A stretch of DNA of 64,000 nucleotides, from positions 1 through 64,000 of the forward strand of contig JAPLOF010000060.1 of the NCBI GenBank assembly GCA_026692665.1, read 5' to 3'. Positions 1 to 8,085 of this stretch are shown piece by piece (position 1 is the first letter of the stretch; each line of letters opens with the position of its first letter). The position numbers and the translations under genes were made by a program. The DNA is from Planctomycetota bacterium. GTDB taxonomy: Bacteria; Planctomycetota; UBA1135; GCA-002686595. Under the pieces are notes generated by a model, which saw nothing but the letters and a program-made list of their open reading frames with translations, was not told the origin of the DNA and did not search any database.

Positions 1-493
1 GTTGGAAGTTCTCCTTCTCCGCGTCGCGCACGGCGCCGGGAACGACGAGGACCGTCGAGGCCCCGTAGGTCTTCGCGTCGGCGATCGCGCCGCGCAGGGC
101 CGCGACGGCACGCTCGCGCACCGCGGGGCTCGGATCGGAGAACCGCGTCTGCCAATGCACGGAATCGATCACGCCGTGCACCAGGACACCGGTCTTCGCG
201 GACGCGTCGACCACCGCCTGGCGGTCGATCTCGTACGGGCTGTCGAGTTCGACGCCCTCGAATCCGCACTCCTTGGCCAGCTGGAATCGGTCGAGGACCG
301 AGCCCTCGATCGCGATCATGTCGTACTTGACCGCCTTCCGCAGAGCCGGGGCGGACTTCGCAGCGGTCGGCGTCGACGACTTGGCCGGCGCGGTGACTCC
401 ATCTTGCGCGCGACCGGCCCGCACCAGCCCGACTCCGACGGCGACACCGAACAGGGACGAACCGAGCAGACTGCGGCGTGTGGGGTCGAGCAT
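1..493 (-). CDS. Tat-exported sugar phosphate isomerase/epimerase-like TIM-barrel protein (3' end cut off by window edge)
   Basis: The first 164 residues are present and the frame runs off the window start. The N-terminus has a twin-arginine signal (RRSLLGSSLFG, residues 6-16) followed by a hydrophobic stretch and an Ala-Gln type cleavage site near residue 29. After an Ala/Thr-rich linker comes a segment typical of the xylose-isomerase-like TIM-barrel family, with a phenylalanine- and glycine-rich FEGVELDSPYEIDR strand and a HGVIDSVHWQTRFSD strand. The family covers sugar isomerases, epimerases and some endonucleases, and exported copies are common in Planctomycetota. The substrate cannot be told from this part. 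The ATG at 493 has GGAG five bases upstream and a plausible promoter just beyond the preceding receiver gene, so it may be transcribed separately from that gene. Confidence 0.85.
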   Translation of the reverse strand, partial: MLDPTRRSLLGSSLFGVAVGVGLVRAGRAQDGVTAPAKSSTPTAAKSAPALRKAVKYDMIAIEGSVLDRFQLAKECGFEGVELDSPYEIDRQAVVDASAKTGVLVHGVIDSVHWQTRFSDPSPAVRERAVAALRGAIADAKTYGASTVLVVPGAVRDAEKENFQ

Positions 494-521
494 GGCGTTC
501 TCCAGAGGATCCTCGCGCCGG

Positions 522-550
522 AGGATCGAACGGGAGCCGTGCCCTGTCAA
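522..550 (-). promoter_or_regulatory. Candidate sigma-70 promoter for the TIM-barrel gene
   Basis: On the minus strand a perfect TTGACA (550-545) is followed after 17 bases by GATCCT (527-522), which matches three of six -10 positions. Transcription would begin near 515, about 21 bases before the ATG at 493. The -35 box directly abuts the stop codon of the receiver gene. Confidence 0.5.
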
Positions 551-940
551 CTACGCGGCTTGGACTCCCTGTCCTTCTCCGGTCAACTCCGCGACCGTCG
601 CGACGAGGTCCTCGGGCTCCACGGGCAGAGCCAGGTAGCGCTGCGCGCCCGCGCGCAAGGCTTCCTCGGCGTGCTCGGGATCCTGGTAGATGTGGCAACC
701 GAGCACGATCGGCAGGCTGTCCTTCGGATGGTGGTCGCGGATCCGCCGGCACAGGTCGAATCCGGTGCTTCCCTCGAGGAAGACGTCGAGCAGGACCAGC
801 GCCGGCTTCGACTGGCGCAGCCACGCCAGGCATTCCAGGGCGCTGGACGTCGACCGCACGCGCCAGCCGGCGCGTTCCAGCGCCGTCCGGCGCAGGCCGG
901 GGCTCGATTGGTGGTCGTGGACGAACAGGATGTCTTGCAT
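551..940 (-). CDS. Stand-alone receiver-domain protein with degenerate active site
   Basis: This is a 129-residue single receiver (CheY-like) domain with no output domain. The phospho-acceptor aspartate is kept (LVLLDVFLEG, D52). Other conserved residues have changed. The N-terminal acidic pair reads VHDH instead of VDDE, the conserved Thr/Ser position in PIVLGC is Cys or Gly, and the conserved lysine before Pro is replaced by Leu (YLALP). The expected alpha/beta pattern is otherwise intact. Without the lysine and Thr, phosphorylation-driven switching is doubtful, so this may be a pseudo-receiver that works by protein contact. It starts 15 bases after the stop of the PilB-like gene and is very likely co-transcribed with it. 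Confidence 0.85.
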   Translation of the reverse strand: MQDILFVHDHQSSPGLRRTALERAGWRVRSTSSALECLAWLRQSKPALVLLDVFLEGSTGFDLCRRIRDHHPKDSLPIVLGCHIYQDPEHAEEALRAGAQRYLALPVEPEDLVATVAELTGEGQGVQAA

Positions 941-955
941 GGTGCCTTTCGTCGA

Positions 956-2557
956 CTAGCTGGCCAGGGCGCGCGCGACCTCACGCTCGTTCGTCAGTCC
1001 GCGGCGCACGAGATCGCGACCGCGTTCGTCGAGCGTCGTGACGCCGAGTGCCGTCGCTGCCGCGCGAATCTCCGACGCGCCATCCCGCTCTGCGAGGCGC
1101 TGGCCGAGAGGGCCGCGGAAGTCGAGGACCTCCGCGAGGTGCACCGCGCCGCGGAGTCCCGTTCCCCGGCAATTCGGGCACTCCGACGCGGCTTCAGCCG
1201 CGTCCGGGGCCGGGGGGCATGCGGTGCACGAGAGCCGGGCCGCGCGCAACGTCACCGTGCCCAGGCACAGCGCTGCGGCCGCCGCCGGGTCGGCGACGAC
1301 GCGCCAGATCGAGGACACCGCCTCGGCCCCATCGGCCGCCTCGCTGCGCGCGATGACGAGCGCGCCGGAGTGCGCCAGATCGAGGGCCGCGTTCCAGGAC
1401 TCGGCGCCCGCCAGCAGTCCGGTCTCGACGACGTCCGGACACTGCCCGCCGATTGCTCGCAGTTCGAGGGCCGTCGCGCGACCGGCGGTGCGGGCCACGC
1501 TGACGGCTCCTTCGACGGCGTCGTCGCCGAGGCCGAGACGGTAGACGCGGCGGCCCGCATCCGCGGCCCGCGCGGCGAGTCGGCTCGCGAGCGCGTCGCA
1601 GCCGGCAGCGGCCGGACCGACGACCACGACGAGGCCGTTCGCGGTGAGCCACCCGAGGAGCGAGGTGAGCTGCTCGAGCTCGACGGGCAGGTGCTCCGGC
1701 GCGAGCGGCGCCATCTGCGTGCGCAGCGCGATGCGCGTGCAGCGGCCGTGGATTCCGAGGATCGTGGCGACGTCGATCGCGACTCGATCCTCCTCGATGT
1801 CGAGCGATCCGGTCGCGCGTTCGGAGTCGGGACCGGCGCCCGCGAGATGGAGAGCGGCGCGCGCGCAGGCATCGGCCCAGTCCGTCGTGAGCCGCGCCGC
1901 CGGAGTCCTCGCCCCGTCGACGCGGAAGGACATCTCCGCCCCGCGCGCCGTGGCCTCGACGTGGAACGAGTCGGCTCCGATCGCGCGCGCCTCGCGCAAC
2001 GCCGCGCGCACGAGCATCTCGGCGGCTTCGTCCGGGTCGGTGTCGGGCAGCGGGCCACGGACGAGCGTGAAGCGCGGCGCGTCCTGCGAGCTCTGCGCGG
2101 GCTCCGGGTTGGCCCCGTGCAGGCGCTGGATGACCTGGAGGATGCGCTCGGGATCGGCGTGCACGGCGAAGACCGGCTCGCCCAGGGCGACGGAGATCGC
2201 GTCGACGTCGTACTCCTCGGCCGGATCCTCCATCGCGACGGTGATACGACCCGCGACCCGGTGGACCGGAATGGCCACGTACTGGCGCGCCATGGACTCG
2301 GGGAGGAGCCGCGCCACGTCGGGATCGACGATGCCCGGGGTCAGGTGCAGGCAGTGGACACGGCCCTGGGAGCGCAACGCACCGGCGAGCTCGTGCTGCG
2401 TCAGGAGGTGCAGGGCGACGAGCGCCTGGCCCAGCTTGAGCCCCCGTTCCTCGCGGTAGGCCAGCGCCGCGGCGAGTTCCTCGCGCGTGAGCTTGCCCTC
2501 GGCCACGAGGAGCTCGCCGAGCTGGGAACGCCGCAGGAGAGTCGGACTGTTGGACAT
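956..2557 (-). CDS. PilB/GspE-family protein with MshEN domain and inactivated ATPase core
   Basis: The 533-residue protein has the layout of a type IV pilus/type II secretion ATPase. Residues about 8-65 carry two MshEN-type motifs (RSQLGELLVAEGKLT and KLGQALVALHLLT, each followed by an ...LAxAL ending), the element known to bind cyclic di-GMP in MshE. The rest of the GspE N-domain follows, then the C-terminal ATPase fold. The zinc-finger segment is kept (CTAC...CPNC followed by GTGLRG). The ATPase motifs are gone: the Walker A position reads GPAAAGCDA with no Lys-Ser/Thr, the GEIRD Walker B/Asp region reads TGLLAG, and the His box reads IARSEAADG. It is best called a pseudo-ATPase. The ATG at 2557 begins just before the first MshEN motif. 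It forms an operon with the degenerate receiver downstream. Confidence 0.85.
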   Translation of the reverse strand: MSNSPTLLRRSQLGELLVAEGKLTREELAAALAYREERGLKLGQALVALHLLTQHELAGALRSQGRVHCLHLTPGIVDPDVARLLPESMARQYVAIPVHRVAGRITVAMEDPAEEYDVDAISVALGEPVFAVHADPERILQVIQRLHGANPEPAQSSQDAPRFTLVRGPLPDTDPDEAAEMLVRAALREARAIGADSFHVEATARGAEMSFRVDGARTPAARLTTDWADACARAALHLAGAGPDSERATGSLDIEEDRVAIDVATILGIHGRCTRIALRTQMAPLAPEHLPVELEQLTSLLGWLTANGLVVVVGPAAAGCDALASRLAARAADAGRRVYRLGLGDDAVEGAVSVARTAGRATALELRAIGGQCPDVVETGLLAGAESWNAALDLAHSGALVIARSEAADGAEAVSSIWRVVADPAAAAALCLGTVTLRAARLSCTACPPAPDAAEAASECPNCRGTGLRGAVHLAEVLDFRGPLGQRLAERDGASEIRAAATALGVTTLDERGRDLVRRGLTNEREVARALAS

Positions 2558-2749
2558 GGAGGCCTGTCGCGCACCGGACCCGGGCGCGTGGAGTGGTATC
2601 GGAAAGGGATTCCGCGCGGGTTGAGGCCGAGACGGATCCGGGATCGCGGGATCGGAACTGGGCGCGCCCGAGGCTCGCCGCGCAGGCTGGCCCGGGGCTA
2701 TCCTTCCTCCTGATCCGCGTCCCGCGACGGGATCGCACGACCGTCCCGC

Positions 2750-3535
2750 ATGACTCCCCCGCCGAACGAGACGGCCGGTGCCCCCCCCGCGCCGGAGCCC
2801 CCGCGCCGTCCGGCCGTGGTGGTGACGGTTCCCACCTTCAACGAGTCCGGGAACATCGGGCTGCTGCTCGACGGGCTACTCGCGCTGGGTCCCGGCTTCC
2901 AGGTCGTCGTGATCGACGACGATTCGCCCGACGGCACGTGGAAGATCGTCGCCGATCGTGCGGCGCGGGACCCGCGTGTCCACCTGCTGCACCGGCGAGC
3001 GGACAAGGGACGCGGGCGTTCGGGCCGCGACGGCTTCGTGAAGGCCCTGGAACTCGGCGCCCCGGTCGTGATCGAGATGGACGCCGACCTCTCGCACCAG
3101 CCCAAGTACATCCCCGACATGATCCGGCGCCTGAACGGCGGCCCTTCCGCGGTCGGGCTCGTGCTCGGGTCGCGCGCCACGCAAGGCGGGAAGGACGCCG
3201 ACCGCGGAGTCGCGCGCCGCGGCATCACGAAGCTCGCGAACCTCTACATCCGCGTCGTGCTGGGCGTGCCGGTGCGCGACTGCAACTCGGGCTTCCGCGC
3301 CTGGCGCCGCGAGACGCTGGAGACGATCCGCGTCGGCGAGACCTTCTCCGCCGGGCCGGCGATCGTGCAGGAACTGCTGTTCAAGACGGCGCGCGCGCGG
3401 ATCGGCATCGCCGAGGTGCCGATCGAGTTCCAGAACCGACAGCATGGCGAGTCCACGCTGACGATCGGGAAGCTCCTGACCGGGTACGTGACCGTGTTGA
3501 AGTTGCGCTGGATGTCCCTGGTCGGCCGGATCTGA
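2750..3535 (+). CDS. Polyprenol monophosphomannose synthase-like family 2 glycosyltransferase
   Basis: This 261-residue cytosolic GT2 enzyme resembles dolichol/polyprenol phosphate mannose synthase. It has VTVPTFNESGNI at residues 26-37, VVIDDDSPDGT near 53-63, and the metal-binding DAD motif in IEMDADLSHQPKY (D111, D113). The later DCNSGFRAWRR and NRQHGESTLT segments are characteristic of the DPM1 subfamily. It lacks the C-terminal membrane helices of longer homologues. It should transfer a sugar from a nucleotide donor to polyprenyl phosphate at the inner face of the membrane. The next gene begins 11 bases after its stop and encodes a GT-C membrane protein that could use the lipid-linked sugar outside. 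The first 22 residues are proline-rich, and the true start could lie slightly downstream. Confidence 0.9.
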   Translation: MTPPPNETAGAPPAPEPPRRPAVVVTVPTFNESGNIGLLLDGLLALGPGFQVVVIDDDSPDGTWKIVADRAARDPRVHLLHRRADKGRGRSGRDGFVKALELGAPVVIEMDADLSHQPKYIPDMIRRLNGGPSAVGLVLGSRATQGGKDADRGVARRGITKLANLYIRVVLGVPVRDCNSGFRAWRRETLETIRVGETFSAGPAIVQELLFKTARARIGIAEVPIEFQNRQHGESTLTIGKLLTGYVTVLKLRWMSLVGRI

Positions 3536-3546
3536 GGGCGGCCACG

Positions 3547-5400
3547 ATGCTGCGCATCCCGAAGGGACTCCTGCTGGCGGTCGTCGTCTACGTCGTCCTG
3601 CGTGCGCTCATCGTGACGACGAGCTTCGAGGATGTCGCGCTGCCCATGTACGAGCTGTACCCGATGGGGACGATGGCCGAGCTCTCCCTGCGCGGCATCG
3701 ACTTCCCGCTGCGCTACTTCTACGACAACGCAGCCGGACAGATCCTGATGGGCTTCCTGACGGTGCCCGTGTTCGCCACGTTCGGCTCGAGTTACCTGGC
3801 GCTGAAGATCCTGCCGGCCCTGCTGGGCCTCTCCACGCTGATCCTCGTGTGGCACATCGTCGATCGCCACTTCTCCCGGCGTGCCGCGAACTTCGCCGGA
3901 CTCCTGTTCGCGGTGGGTCCGCCGACGCTGACGAAGTACTCGCTGATCAACTCGGGCAACCACTTCGAGAACCTGTTCTTCACCAGCGTCGCCCTGTGCT
4001 GCGCCTACAGCTGGTTCGCCAGCGTGTGGAAGACCCGGGCGGGGCTCTTCGGCTACGCGTTCGCGTGCGGCTTCGCGTTGTTCGTGTTCCTCGGAGCGCT
4101 GATCCCGGTCGGCATCCTCTTCGGGATGCACGCCGGCCTGCGGGGCGCGCGCCGGACGCTGCGCGACCTGCCCGTCTTCGTCGCCGGGTTCGCGCTCGGT
4201 CTCAGCCCGTTGCTGCTCGTGAACATCTCGACGGGCGGGCGCGGCCTCGGATTCCTGGATGCAAAGTTCGGTTCGGACAACAGCGGTCGAGGTGGCGACG
4301 TCCTGGCGCGCGTGGGCGAATTCCTCGGGCCGGCGCTGGCGCGCTCCCCGGTGTTCGAGCCGTTCGCGGGCCTGTCGCGCGAACTCCTGACCGCCCTGTT
4401 CCTGGCAGCGTTCGCGCTGGCCTACCTGGCGTCGCTTCCGCGCACAGGCGCGAGCCTGGTGCAGTTCGCGCGCACGCTCCTCGGACCCGCGCCGTCCCCC
4501 GGCGAGGAAGCCCGTCGCTTCGAGGCGTCGAAGTTCGTGCCCTTCGTGCTCTACGTCCCGCTGGCCGCGCTGGCCTTCGGCGTGTCGAACTTCCGTCTCG
4601 GCGGCCACGCGGCGCCGGTCGAGGTCGCGGGCTATCGCTACTTCCTGCCGACCCTCCTGTTCGCGCTCGTCCTGGTCGCCGTGTGGGCCGACCGCTGGAT
4701 CGCGCGCGGCGGCATCGCGAAGTACGCCGGCTACGCGCTGCTCAGCGCGGCCGCGATCCCCGGCGCGTCGAGCCTCGGCATCGTCGACTGGACCTTCTCC
4801 GCGACGGGTGTGGGCTCGAAGCTCGACGGATACAACCTGGCGCAGATGGCGCGCGCCCTGGTCAGCACGCGCAATGCCGTCCCGAAGGACGAGATCGTCG
4901 CGCGCATCGACGCGCTGCCCGACGACGTGCGGCCGCGCGTGATCCAGGCGCTGGGTTTCAACCTGGGCGTGCAGGCGGCGGAGAAGTCGCTGGCGCGCGG
5001 CGCGACGCTCGACCTGCCCGAGTTCCTCGCGCCTTGGCCGCCCGCGTGGCACGAGGCGCTGACGACGGGCCTCGCCAACGGTCTGCGCTGGCAGGCGCGG
5101 ATCCGGCACGCGCCGATCGACGCCGCGTTCGCCGACTCCGAGCGCGTCGCGAACGCGAACGACACGCAGCGCAACTGGATCGAGTCGGGGCTCGCGCGCC
5201 CCGGTGTCGCGCTGCCCGTCCCTTGGGACACGGAGTCGGTGGTCGCGGAGAACGCGGACTGGATCGCGCGGCACGGCGCGGACTCTCCCGCGTTCGTGCG
5301 CGGCGACGCGCTCTTGCGCCGGGCCCTCCTCCAGCGCGGCATCGAGAGCGATCGAGCGCTCTTCGAACACTCGGGCGCGGAAGGCCGAGCCGGTCAGTAG
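3547..5400 (+). CDS. Multi-spanning GT-C type glycosyltransferase (family 39-like)
   Basis: The predicted product has 617 residues. An N-terminal membrane helix is followed by a loop with acidic residues (SFEDVALPMYEL), where GT-C enzymes keep their catalytic acid, and then by about ten hydrophobic helices up to about residue 420. A soluble C-terminal tail of about 190 residues follows. The topology and length fit integral membrane transferases that use polyprenyl-phosphate sugars. The acceptor is unknown. The ATG at 3547 was chosen because GAGGGCGG lies a few bases upstream and the hydrophobic segment starts directly after it. It is in one operon with the DPM-like synthase, an adjacency that fits making and then using polyprenyl-phosphate mannose for envelope glycosylation. 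Confidence 0.8.
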   Translation: MLRIPKGLLLAVVVYVVLRALIVTTSFEDVALPMYELYPMGTMAELSLRGIDFPLRYFYDNAAGQILMGFLTVPVFATFGSSYLALKILPALLGLSTLILVWHIVDRHFSRRAANFAGLLFAVGPPTLTKYSLINSGNHFENLFFTSVALCCAYSWFASVWKTRAGLFGYAFACGFALFVFLGALIPVGILFGMHAGLRGARRTLRDLPVFVAGFALGLSPLLLVNISTGGRGLGFLDAKFGSDNSGRGGDVLARVGEFLGPALARSPVFEPFAGLSRELLTALFLAAFALAYLASLPRTGASLVQFARTLLGPAPSPGEEARRFEASKFVPFVLYVPLAALAFGVSNFRLGGHAAPVEVAGYRYFLPTLLFALVLVAVWADRWIARGGIAKYAGYALLSAAAIPGASSLGIVDWTFSATGVGSKLDGYNLAQMARALVSTRNAVPKDEIVARIDALPDDVRPRVIQALGFNLGVQAAEKSLARGATLDLPEFLAPWPPAWHEALTTGLANGLRWQARIRHAPIDAAFADSERVANANDTQRNWIESGLARPGVALPVPWDTESVVAENADWIARHGADSPAFVRGDALLRRALLQRGIESDRALFEHSGAEGRAGQ

Positions 5401-5587
5401 CGCACGTCTGGATGCGCAGCGCCTGCGTGTGCCCATCCAACCTGCGCCTCTGAGTTGGCAGCTCGGCGCGCGCTCGCCCCGCCCTGACGCAGCGCCCCGG
5501 ACGCGCGCTTCCCCTCGCGGGCGGACGACGGCACCGCTAGGCTCTCGATCGCCAGACGCGCTCGAGAGCCGAACGGATGGCTCGCCG

Positions 5588-6292
5588 ATGACGACCTCGA
5601 CCACGGACGCCCCATCTCCTCGCCGGCCCGGTCACGTGGCAGTGCTCGGCGCCGCGGGTGGCCTCGGTCAAGGCGTGCTGCGTGTGTGCCGGAAGGAGGG
5701 CATCGGCTTCACGGCCATCGTTCGCTCGCGTCCGGAGCGCATCGCCGACGTGCCGCGAGGCTCGCGCGTCACCGTCGTCACATCTCTCGCCGACGTGCGT
5801 GCTCTCGAGGCGGCGTTCGTCGGCGCGGACGCCGTGCTCACCGTCCTGGGCGTGACGGCGACGAGCTCGGATCGTTCCGCGCTGCTCTCCGCGAACATGG
5901 GCCCGGTCGAGGAGGCCATGTCGGCCGCGGGCGTCGACCGCATCCTCGTCATCAACACCCTGATCGCGGCGCCTCCCGGGCAGCCCGCGAGCCGGATCCT
6001 GCGTTTCTTCTCGTGGATGCCCGGCGCGATGGGCCGCGGAGCCGCGGAACAACAGGCGGTGATCGATGCGCTCGGGAACGGGGCCTTCGCGTCGCTCCGC
6101 TGGACCCTCGTGCGCGCGGCCCTCAACGCGCGGGGCAAGGACGAGCCCCCCGTGGCCGCGCCGGAATGGGACCGCCGCGTGCACTCGTGGCTGCCGGTCT
6201 CGTACGAAGCCATGGGCCGCTGGCTGCTCGAGGAGGCGGCGGCCGACGCGTTCGTCCGCGCCGCGCCGCTGGTGTCGCGTCGCCGCCGATGA
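5588..6292 (+). CDS. NAD(P)-binding Rossmann protein, NmrA/atypical SDR type
   Basis: The 234-residue protein begins its fold at HVAVLGAAGGLGQGVL, a glycine-rich GxxGxxG nucleotide-binding loop. A short beta-alpha pattern follows, with ADAVLTVLGVTAT and RILVINTLIA strands. There is no convincing Tyr-x-x-x-Lys catalytic pair, so the protein looks like an NmrA-like or NAD(P)H-binding family member rather than a classical dehydrogenase. The ATG at 5588 follows an in-frame stop a few codons upstream. A TAGGCT hexamer at 5538-5543 could be its -10 box. The substrate and pathway are unknown. Confidence 0.8.
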   Translation: MTTSTTDAPSPRRPGHVAVLGAAGGLGQGVLRVCRKEGIGFTAIVRSRPERIADVPRGSRVTVVTSLADVRALEAAFVGADAVLTVLGVTATSSDRSALLSANMGPVEEAMSAAGVDRILVINTLIAAPPGQPASRILRFFSWMPGAMGRGAAEQQAVIDALGNGAFASLRWTLVRAALNARGKDEPPVAAPEWDRRVHSWLPVSYEAMGRWLLEEAAADAFVRAAPLVSRRRR

Positions 6293-6389
6293 GGGCCGCC
6301 GACGAGCGACCGGGATCTCCCTGCCGGCGGGCGGACTTCCGCCCCTTTGGCCATCGATCGTTGGACCGCCAAGACGCACGAGGAGTCGC

Positions 6390-6914
6390 ATGAACTGGGA
6401 CCTGCCGGACACCCTGGACCTCCTGAGTCGGACGCCGGAAACACTGAGCGCGCTGCTCCGCGGAACGAGCGCGGCCTGGCACGACCGCAGGGACAGCCCC
6501 GAGTCGTGGAGCGCGTTCGACGTCGTCGGGCACCTCATCCACGGTGAGGAGACGGATTGGGTTCCGCGCGCTCGCATCGTCCTCGCGCACGGCGAGAAGC
6601 GGACGTTCGAGCCCTTCGACCGCTTCGCGCAGCTCGAGCGCTTCGCGGGCTTCTCGCTCGACCGGCTCCTCGACCGGTTCGCGGAACTGCGCCAGCAGAA
6701 CCTCGATGTGGTGCGGGGATGGCAACTCACCGAGGCGCAGCTGGCCCTGCAAGGCCGCCATCCGTCCCTCGGAGTCGTGAGCCTGGGACAACTCCTCGCC
6801 ACGTGGCCCGTCCACGATCTCGACCACGTGGCCCAGATCAGCCGTGTCCTGGCCAAGCGGTACAGCGCGGAGGTCGGAGCCTGGCGGGCCTATCTGCCCA
6901 TCCTGAAGCCCTGA
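6390..6914 (+). CDS. DinB-family metal-dependent protein
   Basis: The 174-residue protein matches the DinB/YfiT-like four-helix fold. The expected histidine triad is visible: HLIHGEE gives H48 or H51, and VHDLDHVAQI gives H142 and H146. Members bind a divalent metal. Characterised relatives are thiol transferases or damage-inducible proteins, but most have no known substrate. The ATG at 6390 is supported by an upstream GAGGAG. It lies 97 bases after the Rossmann gene and is convergent with the methyltransferase gene. Confidence 0.88.
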   Translation: MNWDLPDTLDLLSRTPETLSALLRGTSAAWHDRRDSPESWSAFDVVGHLIHGEETDWVPRARIVLAHGEKRTFEPFDRFAQLERFAGFSLDRLLDRFAELRQQNLDVVRGWQLTEAQLALQGRHPSLGVVSLGQLLATWPVHDLDHVAQISRVLAKRYSAEVGAWRAYLPILKP

Positions 6915-6971
6915 TCGGGCGGTCTTTCCGCGCGGCGATCTCGTTCGGGGCTGCCGCGCAGCGTGCGCCCG

Positions 6972-8081
6972 TCAGGCGCCCGGCGCCGGCCTCAGCACGA
7001 GGCGCACGCGCGCTCCGGGCAGCGCGCCGATCCGCATCCCGCCATAGAGCGTGCGGAAGATCGCGCGCTGCAGACGCTGCGCAAGCGTCGGCGCCCGGGC
7101 CTTGAACAGGTGCGCCGGCAAGGGAACCGAGCGTTCGACGCGCTCGACCGTGAACCCGGCGCGCTCGGCGAGCGTGCGCAACGCGCGCAGGTCGAACTCG
7201 AGGATGTGGTAGGGGTAGCCGTTGTCCGCGCCGTCGAACTTCAGGAGCTTCAGCGTCTGCGGCCCGAGCAACGCGCGCGGCACGAGCTTCTGCAGGAGCT
7301 GCATCGCGCGGAAGTAAGGCGAGTTCACGTAGCTCGGGCAGATCACGATCAGAGCGCCGCCGGGCCTGAGCAGTTCGCGCAGCTTCTGGAGCACGCGTTG
7401 CGGATCCGTCGTGTGCTCGAGCACGTTGTCGGCCAACGCCAGGTCGAAGCTCGCCGGCGGGAACGGCGCTTCCTCGAGCAGACCGCGGAAAACGGGCAAC
7501 CCCAGCTCGCGGATCGAGTATTCGGCGGCCGGCGGCGAGAGTTCGACGCCCTGCACCTTCCAGCCACGACGACGGGCGGCCTCCAGGAAGAACCCGCCGG
7601 CGCTGCCCAGCTCGAACAGGGCCCCCTTGGCGAGCCCCGTCTCGCGCTCGTACGCCGCGACGACGCCGTCGTAGTGCGCGAGGAGCTCGTCCTTGCGCGC
7701 GAAGTAGTTCTCCGTCTCGACGCCCAGGTTGTAGCCGTGGGTGTAGTAGTCCGGATCGTCGTACATCGCCCCGAGCGTCGGACCGTCGGGACTCGGGTTC
7801 ACGTACACCATCCCGCACGCGCAGCGCACGAGGTCGAAGGAGGTCGCGCCGATCCGATACATCCCGCCGCGGTACGGACGAGCTTCGTCCGCGCCGCAGA
7901 CGACGCAGCGGACTTTCTCCGTGCGAACGGGGAACGCGCGCGGGGCGCGCGCGCTCGGGGCGGCGCTCGGGTCCTTGGGCGTGCTCGCGGTCACGGGGGC
8001 CGGGAATCCTATCCCGCCCGCGGCGCCGGGGGCAGCGCGCGCGCGGCCCGGACTGCGCGCGGCCCGGGCCATCAGCGGCAC
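6972..8081 (-). CDS. Class I SAM-dependent methyltransferase with N-terminal zinc ribbon
   Basis: The protein has up to 369 residues. After a low-complexity leader of about 45 residues there is a four-cysteine ribbon (VRCVVCG and LVRCACGM). This is followed by a methyltransferase fold with motif I LFELGSAGGFF, an acidic strand VQGVELSPPA, and the post-motif LADNVLEHTTDP. This architecture is common among methyltransferases in sugar and cell-surface biosynthesis, but the substrate cannot be assigned. Start codons at 8081 and 8072 are both possible, and the real start may lie further in because the leader is not conserved-looking. It starts four bases after the stop of the SPFH gene and probably shares its transcript. 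Confidence 0.85.
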   Translation of the reverse strand: MPLMARAARSPGRARAAPGAAGGIGFPAPVTASTPKDPSAAPSARAPRAFPVRTEKVRCVVCGADEARPYRGGMYRIGATSFDLVRCACGMVYVNPSPDGPTLGAMYDDPDYYTHGYNLGVETENYFARKDELLAHYDGVVAAYERETGLAKGALFELGSAGGFFLEAARRRGWKVQGVELSPPAAEYSIRELGLPVFRGLLEEAPFPPASFDLALADNVLEHTTDPQRVLQKLRELLRPGGALIVICPSYVNSPYFRAMQLLQKLVPRALLGPQTLKLLKFDGADNGYPYHILEFDLRALRTLAERAGFTVERVERSVPLPAHLFKARAPTLAQRLQRAIFRTLYGGMRIGALPGARVRLVLRPAPGA

Positions 8082-8085
8082 AGCG

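Noticed and set aside
2..2713. 903-residue plus-strand open frame across the first 2.7 kb
   Set aside because: It is antisense to the TIM-barrel, receiver and PilB-like genes, is full of Arg/Ala/Gly low complexity, and has no domain pattern.
3244..5604. 786-residue minus-strand open frame
   Set aside because: It is antisense to the GT-C gene, whose hydrophobic helices give the reverse frame its Arg/Glu-rich composition.
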